Source: an uncultured Eubacterium sp. (lineage in GTDB: Bacteria; Bacillota_A; Clostridia; Lachnospirales; Lachnospiraceae). Taken from it: a DNA stretch of 22,467 bases. Position numbers and translations under genes: made by a program. The notes beneath the pieces are model-generated. The model did not search any database. It saw only the letters and a program-made list of their open reading frames with translations, and was not told the origin of the DNA. This document shows, one piece after another, positions 16,429 to 22,467 of the stretch; positions within the stretch are counted from its first letter, which is position 1; every line of letters starts with the position of its first letter. The stretch lies in contig CAQBGY010000023.1 of NCBI GenBank assembly GCA_948759685.1, positions 1-22,467 of the forward strand. Reading direction: 5' to 3'.

Positions 16429-17576
16429 AAAAAGTAGCAATAATCGGTGGGGGCGTGATGGCTTCATACTTTGGAGCGGCCTGTCATCGTCTTGGATATG
16501 AAAGCCATTATTTTTCTATGCTTGATGGAAAAGTAGATGATTCGATGGTAGATTTCTTTCATGAGATCAATATCTTCAACAAAGATGGAATAGTGACTAT
16601 CTGTAAAGAAATAGGCGTAGATGGTGTTGTGCCTACAACCGAACTTTCAGTTCCTGTTACAGCTTATGTGGCAGAAAAGCTTGGGCTACTGGGCAATCCG
16701 GTTGAAGTAGCAGAGGTAATAACCAACAAATATCGCAATCGCAAATGCATAGAGAATTTGACAGACCTTCTTTCTCCGAAATTCGTAGAAGCAAAATGCA
16801 TAGAAGATATCGAGAACTCTGATGTTTCTTATCCTATGATTCTGAAGCCTGTATGCTTAGGTGGTAAAAGAGGTATCACTGTTGTGAATAAACATGATGA
16901 GCTGGCTACTGCATTTGAATACGCTGCTAATAGCTTTCGCAAAGATGTTAAACCGTTGATTATTGCCGAGCAATTCATGGAAGGAGGTATGGAGTGTAGT
17001 GTAGAATCAATTTCTATTAAAGGTCGTCATACGATTGTCCAGATTACCCAAAAGGATAGTAGTGGGGCACCTCATTGTGTGGAATTAGGTCATCATCAGC
17101 CCGCACCTCTTTCTAATGAAATTTGGAATAGGGTTGTCAACGGCGTAAGTTCCGGACTGACAGCCATTGGATTGGGCAATGGCCCTTGTCATACAGAAAT
17201 TAAAATCATAGATGGGAAGGTTTATCTTATTGAATTCAATGCTCGACCAGGTGGAGATCACATTTGGTGGCCAATGGTAGAACTGAGCACCGGATTTGAT
17301 ATTATCGGTGCTGTGGTTCAGGCTGCGGCGGGTGACCTGGAATCAATTGATGTGAAGAGTTTCAAACACTGCTATTCTGGTTTGTACTATGTAGTAAAAC
17401 AAACCGCACATCTTAAGTCGATTTTTGATACCTGTGAGAAAGAAAAATGGTGTTGGGAAAAGAACTTCATTACTGATGATTTATATGAAATGGTCCAAAA
17501 TGATATGGAACATACCAACTACCTGATCTATTCTTCTGAGGATGGTGATCCTGTTGAAAAACTTCTAAGGAAATAG
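16425..17576 (+). CDS. ATP-grasp ligase (carboxylate-amine ligase-like)
   Basis: This 383-residue protein has the ATP-grasp fold. The N-terminal KKVAIIGGGVMASYFG pre-ATP-grasp domain is followed by the ATP-binding lysine K141 in YPMILKPVCLGGKRG, a second clamp at AEQFMEGGMECSVES, and the metal-binding site around E270 and N272 in LIEFNARPGGD. Family members join a carboxylate, via an acyl-phosphate, to an amine or other nucleophile. In this locus a plausible role is activating an amino acid or acyl acid and attaching it to an amino sugar, together with the FemAB-like and GNAT genes downstream. That role is inferred. Its start overlaps the previous stop, and it is followed after seven bases by the FemAB-like gene. 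Confidence 0.83.
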   Translation: MKKVAIIGGGVMASYFGAACHRLGYESHYFSMLDGKVDDSMVDFFHEINIFNKDGIVTICKEIGVDGVVPTTELSVPVTAYVAEKLGLLGNPVEVAEVITNKYRNRKCIENLTDLLSPKFVEAKCIEDIENSDVSYPMILKPVCLGGKRGITVVNKHDELATAFEYAANSFRKDVKPLIIAEQFMEGGMECSVESISIKGRHTIVQITQKDSSGAPHCVELGHHQPAPLSNEIWNRVVNGVSSGLTAIGLGNGPCHTEIKIIDGKVYLIEFNARPGGDHIWWPMVELSTGFDIIGAVVQAAAGDLESIDVKSFKHCYSGLYYVVKQTAHLKSIFDTCEKEKWCWEKNFITDDLYEMVQNDMEHTNYLIYSSEDGDPVEKLLRK

Positions 17577-17583
17577 TAATTCA

Positions 17584-18627
17584 ATGATAGAAACATTAGG
17601 ATTAGATAATCGTGAAAGATGGAACGAGGTGGCGAAGTCTTTTAAAGATTATGACATTTATTATTCGCTAGAGTATCTGATTTCGTTTCAGATGATAGGT
17701 GATGGGGATCCAACACTGATTTATTATGAAGAGAACGAGTTAAAGGCTATGTGTGCCTTGATGAAACGTTCGCTGAAAACGTATGGCGTGGACGATTGGT
17801 TCGACTTGGTAACACCATATGGTTATGGAGGCTTTGTGTTCGAGGGTGATATGTCGGAAAGCAATAAGAAGGCCTTCAGCAAAGCTTTCAAGCAGTGGGT
17901 TGCGGAGCATAATATAGTAAGTATCTTCTATCGTTTTCACCCTCAGTTAAGGACTGCGGAGAATGCTCATTGGTATTGCGATCCGATCATGCTTGGACAT
18001 ACCATTGAGATGGACCTTACTGATGAAGGTACCATATGGAAGAATATAACCAGTAAGAGCCGTAATATGATTCGCAAGGCAGAGAAGAATGGTGTAACCA
18101 TAGAGCATGGTTTGACGTGGGAACTTCTCCTCGAATTCAAAGTAGTATATGATGCCACGATGGCCAAAGACAATGCTGAGGAATATTACTTCTTCAAAGA
18201 AGATTTCTATCGCAGTATCTTTGATAATATGAAAGATTCCTGTGAAATGTTTTATGCTGTATATGAGGGGAAGAAGATCGCTATGAGCATGATGTTACAT
18301 GAGAATGGCAGAATCCATTATCATCTTTCGGGTTCTGTTTTAGAATATCGCAATTTGGCACCATCGAATCTTCTGCTTTACGAAGCAGCAAAATGGGGCA
18401 GTTCTATAGGCTGTAAGAGTTTCCATTTGGGAGGTGGTGTTGGTGGTGGAGAAGATAATCTTTTTAAATTCAAGCGTGAATTCAATAGAAACTCCGATAT
18501 TTCCTTTGGTATTGGAAAGCAGGTTTGTAATCAGGAAATGTATGACAAACTGGTTCAGTTTTGCGTTGATGAAAAAGCTGATTTTGATAAGGATAATAAG
18601 TTCTTCCCGTTATATCGTACAATATAA
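17584..18627 (+). CDS. FemAB/GNAT-like acyl- or aminoacyl-transferase
   Basis: This 347-residue protein resembles the FemAB/GNAT_6 (BioF2-like) group. It has an N-terminal domain with LEYLISFQMIGD, then a central WKNITSKSRNMIRKAEKNGV segment. After that come MFYAVYEGKKIAMSMMLHEN, HLSGSVLEYRNLAPSNLLLYE, and SFHLGGGVGGG before FKREFN near the C-terminus, the usual end of the second GNAT domain. FemAB proteins add amino acids from aminoacyl-tRNA to lipid II. Capsule-locus relatives are thought to acylate amino sugars. It is shorter than typical FemA/B (about 400 residues or more), with no obvious coiled-coil arm. The ATP-grasp protein upstream may supply the activated group, which is inference. 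It is followed by a 28-base AT-rich gap. Confidence 0.78.
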   Translation: MIETLGLDNRERWNEVAKSFKDYDIYYSLEYLISFQMIGDGDPTLIYYEENELKAMCALMKRSLKTYGVDDWFDLVTPYGYGGFVFEGDMSESNKKAFSKAFKQWVAEHNIVSIFYRFHPQLRTAENAHWYCDPIMLGHTIEMDLTDEGTIWKNITSKSRNMIRKAEKNGVTIEHGLTWELLLEFKVVYDATMAKDNAEEYYFFKEDFYRSIFDNMKDSCEMFYAVYEGKKIAMSMMLHENGRIHYHLSGSVLEYRNLAPSNLLLYEAAKWGSSIGCKSFHLGGGVGGGEDNLFKFKREFNRNSDISFGIGKQVCNQEMYDKLVQFCVDEKADFDKDNKFFPLYRTI

Positions 18628-18655
18628 TATTAATTGAAACTTATAATTATAAAAT

Positions 18656-19336
18656 ATGAAAAGAAGCGTGTGCTTTAGAGCGTTAGAACCAGAGGATGCC
18701 GAGTTGATATATCAGTGGCACAATGATGCTGAGATGATGAAGAATGCCGTGGGCATGGAAAGATTTTGGAGTAAACAGGATTGTCGAGATTGGGTGGCAG
18801 CTCGTAGCAAAAGAGATAACTTTAATTTTTGGTTCGCTATTTGTCTCAATGATGAATCTAAAAAGATGATAGGTTATTTTGGCATTAACAATGTGCATTA
18901 TGTAAATCGGTCGGCGACAAGTGACGCAATAGTAATTGGAGACAAAGAACATAGAGATGGCTTTGCTTGGATTGAAACATATTTGTATATGAAATACTTC
19001 GTTTTTGAAGTGTTGCACCTTCATAGATTCTATGGCTCTTGTATGGCCACTCAAAAGCAAACACTTTTTATGACAAAGTTATTGTATGCTCATGTGGATG
19101 GCATAATCCCTGACTGCTATTTTAAGAATAATCAATATATAGATGAGGTTTTAACATCTTCGTTTGATGACGAGTACTTCATGCACAAAAATAACGGCGA
19201 TTTCGAGATGAAGGCTTTGCTAAAGCGCATAAGGCAACTGAGAGAGGAAGAAAAGGAAAAGAAAAAGAAAAAGAAAAATGACAAACAATGCGCTTCGGAT
19301 TTCACAACGGAGTTTAACTTTAGCGCAGAGGGATAG
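18656..19336 (+). CDS. RimL-type GNAT N-acetyltransferase with lysine-rich tail
   Basis: Residues 1 to about 170 form a single GNAT domain. It has RSVCFRALEPEDAELIYQWH at the start, EMMKNAVGME, a FWFAICL...MIGYFGINN strand pair and a FEVLHLHRFYG region equivalent to the acetyl-CoA-binding segment. This is similar to PseH/WecD-type sugar N-acetyltransferases. Residues about 195-210 are almost entirely Glu and Lys, encoded by GAAAAA-type repeats at about 19251-19278. The remaining 18 residues after this run are not GNAT-like and may be fortuitous. The acceptor is probably an amino sugar made by the upstream aminotransferases (inference). A 124-base gap follows the gene. Confidence 0.8.
   Translation: MKRSVCFRALEPEDAELIYQWHNDAEMMKNAVGMERFWSKQDCRDWVAARSKRDNFNFWFAICLNDESKKMIGYFGINNVHYVNRSATSDAIVIGDKEHRDGFAWIETYLYMKYFVFEVLHLHRFYGSCMATQKQTLFMTKLLYAHVDGIIPDCYFKNNQYIDEVLTSSFDDEYFMHKNNGDFEMKALLKRIRQLREEEKEKKKKKKNDKQCASDFTTEFNFSAEG
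19251..19278 (+). repeat. Purine-rich GAAAAA hexanucleotide repeat within GNAT gene
   Basis: The 3' end of the GNAT gene has an A-rich tract with about three copies of GAAAAA (19261-19278) preceded by degenerate units. It encodes alternating Lys with a few Glu. Whole-hexamer changes would add or remove two lysines without a frameshift, while single-base slippage in the A runs would alter only the last residues of the protein. Confidence 0.75.
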
Positions 19337-19416
19337 GTATTTTAAAATGATATTAGATAGTGGGTTGAATATTTCCAAATAAGATGAGTTTTTTCTTTTT
19401 GGGCTAAGTACATTAA

Positions 19417-19437
19417 CAAAATGCAAAAAGCATTTTG
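19417..19437 (+). terminator. Perfect 8-bp hairpin between the GNAT and DUF4838 genes
   Basis: CAAAATGC at 19417-19424 and GCATTTTG at 19430-19437 are exact inverted repeats around an AAAAA loop. The hairpin lies in the 124-base gap and ends 23 bases before the next start codon. The T-run after it is weak (AGAATTAATTGTTTATTT), so it could be a weak terminator, an RNA-processing or mRNA-stability element, or a protein-binding palindrome. A T-rich stretch at 19389-19400 precedes it. Confidence 0.45.
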
Positions 19438-19460
19438 AGAATTAATTGTTTATTTGGAGT

Positions 19461-21311
19461 ATGAAGAGAATATTATTATTTGCTATTATCTATGTATTTT
19501 TAGTTAGCCATATCCATGCTAATGCAGAAGAATTATTTAGTAGAGGCAAGACAAATTACCGTATTGTGCTATCATTGAATGCTTCTGAAACAGAGGAGAC
19601 AGCTGCAAATGAATTAGCAACATATTTGAAACAGATAAGCGGCGCAACGTTCAAAGTTACTAGTATTCCTGGCGAAAGGAATATCTATGTAGGCTACAAT
19701 AGTGCTAATAAAGTATTTAAAAGATTAACAGCATACAAGAATGATGATGACGGTTTCATGGTAATGACTATTGGCTCTGATATTGTAATATTTGGGGGGA
19801 AAGAAAGAGGTACGATGTATGGTGTATATCGATTCTTGGAAACGCTTTTGGGGGTTGAATGGTACACTCCTACATTTACGAAAATTCCAAAACTCACTAC
19901 TTATAGTTTTAAAAAGATAGAATTTTCAGAGCATCCTAAAATATTTTGCCGATATACCGATTTTTATTGTGTAAATGATGATGCATGGCTGGCTCATAAT
20001 CTAATGAACAATAAGTATAGAAAACCTACATCCAAAACAAGTAAGTATGGTATCCAACGTTGTTTATGGGGTCAACATGCCATGAAAATACTTTTACCGG
20101 TTAAAAGTTATTTTGATAAACATCCTGAATATTTTGCTTTGTATAGAGGGAAGAGAGTTAAAGATGGGCAATTGTGTTTATCTAACCCCAAAGTGATTGA
20201 TATCTTAACAAAAGCAATCTTAACGGTTATAGAAACTCATCCTGAGTTTGACATTTATGATGTGTCACAGAATGATAACAATTATTTCTGCCAATGTGAA
20301 AATTGTAAAGCTATTGAGGCTAAATATGGAGGAAAATCAGGATTGATTTTGTGGGCAGTTAACCAAGTAGCGAATGAGGTAAAAAAAAGCTTCCCGGATA
20401 AATATATAACAACTCTTGCATATAAATTGACCCGAAGTGCTCCTGTGGGGATAGCTCCTGCAGATAATGTTGTTATAAGATTGTGTGATATAGAGTGCTG
20501 TTTTGCTCACCCCCTCTCAGTTGATAATTCAAGTCGAAATACTTTCTTTATAAAAGATTTGGAAGATTGGAGCCGTATAGCAAAACATATTTTTATATGG
20601 GATTATGTAGAGAATTGGCGAGGATTTATGACGCCTTATCCGAATATTAATGTGTTAGGATCTAATATTCAAACGTTTGTGAAGTATAAAGTAATGGGTG
20701 TATTTGAAGGGGGACAGAATCTTTCTCTCGGTAGTGATTTTGAAGAATTGAAGAGCTGGCTGATTGGAAAGTTACTATGGAATCCATATCAAAATGCAGA
20801 CTTTTTAGCACAACAGTTTATAAAGGACTATTATGGCTCTTCGTCTCAAGAAATTCTACAATATTACAATCTGTATAATTCACTTGTTAAACCTGATGTC
20901 CATATTGGATGTAGACTTAAAAATGAATCTGAGTTTTATAATGATGATTTCATAAAAAAGGCATATCCTATTATGGAAAGAGCAGAAAAGGCTGCGAGTG
21001 ATTCTGTCATATTAGAGCGCGTGAAGAAGGTGAAATTGCAGGTGTTAGCGTCTGAATATGCATTGCATCCTCAGGATTTCTATGAGAGGGGGAAGTGGCC
21101 AGAATTCAAAACTTTGGTTTTGAAATATAATGCTTACATTAAGTTGGGTGTTGGGCCGGAGAAGTTTATTCCAAAGTTTGAGAGCATGGCTAAAAAAGAG
21201 AAATGGCACATAAAAGAGTCGAATATAACACCACTTGCTTTGTTATTTAGTAGCGGTGCCTTGATTGTGACAGGGGTTGGATTGAAAAGAAGAAAAAAGA
21301 AAACAGCATAG
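19461..21311 (+). CDS. Secreted DUF4838 / GH67-N-like protein with C-terminal anchor
   Basis: This protein has 616 residues from the ATG at 19461, which I prefer over an in-frame TTG at 19446 because GGAG lies just upstream and a signal peptide follows directly. MKRILLFAIIYVFLVSHIH then ANA|EE looks like a Sec signal cut after A22; no lipobox cysteine is present. Residues about 30-155 resemble the glycoside hydrolase family 67 N-terminal domain (ANELATYLKQISGA, GGKERGTMYGVYRFLE). The middle has the DUF4838 signature YDVSQNDNN then CQCENCKAIE. The end is a hydrophobic stretch, ITPLALLFSSGALIVTGVGL, followed by KRRKKKTA. DUF4838 proteins are often linked to polysaccharide turnover, but activity is unproven. 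It lies two bases before the MBL-fold gene, suggesting co-translation. Confidence 0.78.
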   Translation: MKRILLFAIIYVFLVSHIHANAEELFSRGKTNYRIVLSLNASETEETAANELATYLKQISGATFKVTSIPGERNIYVGYNSANKVFKRLTAYKNDDDGFMVMTIGSDIVIFGGKERGTMYGVYRFLETLLGVEWYTPTFTKIPKLTTYSFKKIEFSEHPKIFCRYTDFYCVNDDAWLAHNLMNNKYRKPTSKTSKYGIQRCLWGQHAMKILLPVKSYFDKHPEYFALYRGKRVKDGQLCLSNPKVIDILTKAILTVIETHPEFDIYDVSQNDNNYFCQCENCKAIEAKYGGKSGLILWAVNQVANEVKKSFPDKYITTLAYKLTRSAPVGIAPADNVVIRLCDIECCFAHPLSVDNSSRNTFFIKDLEDWSRIAKHIFIWDYVENWRGFMTPYPNINVLGSNIQTFVKYKVMGVFEGGQNLSLGSDFEELKSWLIGKLLWNPYQNADFLAQQFIKDYYGSSSQEILQYYNLYNSLVKPDVHIGCRLKNESEFYNDDFIKKAYPIMERAEKAASDSVILERVKKVKLQVLASEYALHPQDFYERGKWPEFKTLVLKYNAYIKLGVGPEKFIPKFESMAKKEKWHIKESNITPLALLFSSGALIVTGVGLKRRKKKTA

Positions 21312-21313
21312 TT

Positions 21314-21916
21314 ATGGCACTGGAGATAAAGCGCATAGTGAATGAACCCTTGGGATCAAACTGCTACATCTTGTACAATCTGGAGCATAGCAAGCAGTGC
21401 CTGATGATAGATCCAGGTGGCTCAAATATAGAGGATTATATTGACTTCTTGTCTACTCGTAATTTGACTCCAGAATGGATTATCTTGACGCATGAGCACC
21501 ACGACCACAGCTGGAGCGTAAATGCGCTGAAGGAGCAGTATTGCGGCGTGAAGGTGCTTTGCTCATTGGTGTGCAGCGAAAGGATGGGAAGGGCTACGAA
21601 GAATCTTTCAGCTTTTGATGAAAGGTGCAAGCCTTTTGTGGTAGCTCCAGCAGACAGAATAATTGACGAAGGTGCCTTTGAATGGAATGGGTATCTTTTC
21701 AAGATTGTTTCAACTCCTGGGCATACGGCGTCATCTATCAGCATTCTCGTAGAGAAGAACATCTTCACAGGCGATGCGTGGATAAAAGATACCCCTACCT
21801 TTACCAAGTTCCCTACGGGCAGTGCGGAGCAACAGGCATCTACCGAGGTCTATCTGCATTCGCTGCATGGATTTACCGTCTATGGTGGACATGGTGATTT
21901 CTTTGAAATTAAGTGA
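21314..21916 (+). CDS. Metallo-beta-lactamase-fold hydrolase (glyoxalase II-like)
   Basis: This 200-residue protein has the metal-binding pattern THEHHDH (H60, H62, D64, H65), followed by TPGHTASS, FTGDAW and GGHGD, which supply the remaining ligands in the usual order for a dinuclear MBL-fold hydrolase of the hydroxyacylglutathione hydrolase-like group. It has no signal peptide, so it is probably cytoplasmic. These small enzymes often hydrolyse thioesters. That is interesting beside an ACP-based acyl cassette about 7.6 kb upstream, but a link is only speculation. More likely it is a housekeeping-type gene flanking the locus. A 330-base non-coding gap follows. Confidence 0.88.
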   Translation: MALEIKRIVNEPLGSNCYILYNLEHSKQCLMIDPGGSNIEDYIDFLSTRNLTPEWIILTHEHHDHSWSVNALKEQYCGVKVLCSLVCSERMGRATKNLSAFDERCKPFVVAPADRIIDEGAFEWNGYLFKIVSTPGHTASSISILVEKNIFTGDAWIKDTPTFTKFPTGSAEQQASTEVYLHSLHGFTVYGGHGDFFEIK

Positions 21917-22094
21917 ATCGTGAGCAAGTACTTTCTGCATGGTAAAGAGACTTTGCGGTCAGTTATACAGTGAATTGGCTAAAGATTCAGAGTCCCGAAG
22001 TCAATACTATACGGAAACCTTTAATTAACTGTATCAGTTTTGAGATGAGATCTTTCAAAAATATCTTTAACGGGTGTAGGGATTATATTAATAT

Positions 22095-22139
22095 GGTTCC
22101 AGTTAAAATCATATTGGTTCCAGGCCAATGTTAAAATCA
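22095..22139 (+). repeat. Imperfect tandem repeat GGTTCCAG...TTAAAATCA
   Basis: GGTTCCAGTTAAAATCA at 22095-22111 recurs as GGTTCCAG (22116-22123) plus TTAAAATCA (22131-22139) with a seven-base insertion, GCCAATG, between the halves. The second copy also contains the small palindrome ATTGG-TTCCAGG-CCAAT. It could be an operator, or simply a local duplication. Confidence 0.6.
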
Positions 22140-22163
22140 ATCGAATTATTTAACTATACTCAG

Positions 22164-22215
22164 TTTAGGGTACTCTAAAGTGCCCTTTCAAAAGGAGATA
22201 CCCTAAATAGAGTGC
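22164..22215 (+). promoter_or_regulatory. Region of competing hairpins upstream of DegT gene
   Basis: AGGGTACT (22167-22174) pairs with AGTGCCCT (22179-22186) around a CTAA loop, with one U-G wobble. The overlapping TTTAGGGTA (22164-22172) is an exact inverted repeat of TACCCTAAA (22199-22207). GTACTCTA (22170-22177) can also pair with TAGAGTGC (22208-22215). These pairings are mutually exclusive, so the segment could act as an attenuator or processing switch for the gene starting at 22247. This is sequence pairing only, with no transcript evidence. Confidence 0.4.
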
Positions 22216-22246
22216 TTACTTACCTTTTTTATATCTGTTTTTTATC

Positions 22247-22467
22247 ATGAATAAACGAATCTATCTTTGCCTTGCCCATATGAGCGGCAAAGAACAAATG
22301 TATATCAAAGAAGCCTTTGATACGAACTGGGTTGTGCCTCTAGGTCCGAACGTGAATGGATTCGAGAAAGATCTGGAGGAATTCGTGGGTGAAGGTAAAC
22401 ATGTGGTGGCTTTGTCTGCCGGTACTGCCGCAGTGCATCTGGCGTTGCTTGCCTGTGGCGTGAAGCC
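22247..22467 (+). CDS. DegT/DnrJ/EryC1 aminotransferase, N-terminal fragment (runs off window)
   Basis: The open frame starts at the ATG 22247 with MNKRIYLCLAHMSGKEQ, then NWVVPLGPNVNGFE and SAGTAAVHLALLACGV, the standard N-terminal region of PLP-dependent sugar aminotransferases in Bacteroidales capsule and glycan loci. SAGTAA is the phosphate-binding loop. Only 73 residues are visible, so the catalytic lysine is outside the window. Unlike the two divergent DegT-like proteins at 13694-16428, this one has textbook motifs and probably makes an amino sugar for the same or an adjacent locus. It is preceded by the 330-base gap. Confidence 0.85.
   Translation, partial: MNKRIYLCLAHMSGKEQMYIKEAFDTNWVVPLGPNVNGFEKDLEEFVGEGKHVVALSAGTAAVHLALLACGVK

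Larger units (their letters stand above)
21917..22246. other. Intergenic region of 330 bases
   Basis: I see no convincing gene here. The region holds an imperfect tandem repeat (22095-22139), a short palindrome ATTGG...CCAAT (22113-22128) and a hairpin-rich segment (22164-22215) before the last gene. A 29-codon open frame at 21939-22028 has no recognisable family features. TATATCTG at 22230-22237 weakly resembles the Bacteroides -7 element TAnnTTTG (one mismatch), but I found no matching -33 TTTG at the right distance. Confidence 0.6.

Noticed and set aside
21939..22028. A 29-codon open frame starting MVKRLCGQLYSEL in the final gap
   Set aside because: It is short, with no recognisable family and no clear ribosome-binding site or conserved context visible. 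It could be a small peptide or a gene remnant, but I cannot support it.
22164..22207. The TTTAGGGTA / TACCCTAAA inverted repeats as an invertible promoter like those of Bacteroides capsule loci
   Set aside because: The arms are only nine bases and the spacer of 26 bases is too short to carry a promoter. RNA pairing is a simpler reading.

Overview
The window looks like part of a surface polysaccharide (capsule or O-antigen) biosynthesis locus from a member of the Bacteroidota, probably Bacteroidales (Bacteroides/Prevotella-like). The basis is low to moderate GC, closely packed genes all on the + strand, start codons without clear Shine-Dalgarno sites, and protein families typical of such loci. 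Both ends are cut: a short C-terminal coding tail lies at the left edge and a DegT-family aminotransferase start at the right edge. I saw no rRNA, tRNA, CRISPR array, transposase or insertion sequence.

Layout. (1) 3-618: the tail of an upstream gene, then a glycosyltransferase that is broken, with N- and C-terminal pieces in different frames and the middle missing. (2) 676-8889: polysaccharide assembly genes. These are a Wzx-type flippase, two polysaccharide pyruvyl transferase family proteins, a two-[4Fe-4S] F420-dehydrogenase-beta-like protein, a MurB-like flavoprotein with an unusual C-terminus, a Wzy-type polymerase and a GT4 glycosyltransferase. (3) 8938-13684: a compact acyl-building cassette, in the order acyl carrier protein, ketoacyl synthase III, short-chain ketoreductase, second ketoacyl synthase III, second acyl carrier protein, and AMP-forming acyl ligase. 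(4) 13694-19336: an initiating phosphoglycosyl transferase fused to a DegT-like PLP aminotransferase domain, a free-standing relative of that domain, an ATP-grasp ligase, a FemAB/GNAT-like transferase and a RimL-type GNAT. (5) 19461-21916: a secreted DUF4838-type protein with a C-terminal hydrophobic anchor and basic tail, coupled to a metallo-beta-lactamase-fold hydrolase. (6) 21917-22246: a non-coding gap with an imperfect tandem repeat and a hairpin region with several competing pairings, just upstream of the last gene.

How it may work together (inference). Blocks 3 and 4 together look like a pathway that builds a short, probably hydroxylated acyl group on a dedicated carrier protein and attaches it, or an amino acid, to an amino sugar. 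The phosphoglycosyl transferase/aminotransferase fusion would couple making the amino sugar to its transfer onto undecaprenyl phosphate. The glycosyltransferase, flippase and polymerase would then extend, export and polymerise the unit. The acyl-building cassette plus the fusion enzyme is the most unusual part of the window. Base composition is mosaic: about 5.2-10.97 kb is clearly more AT-rich than the second ketoacyl synthase and the genes after it, which suggests assembly from separately acquired pieces.
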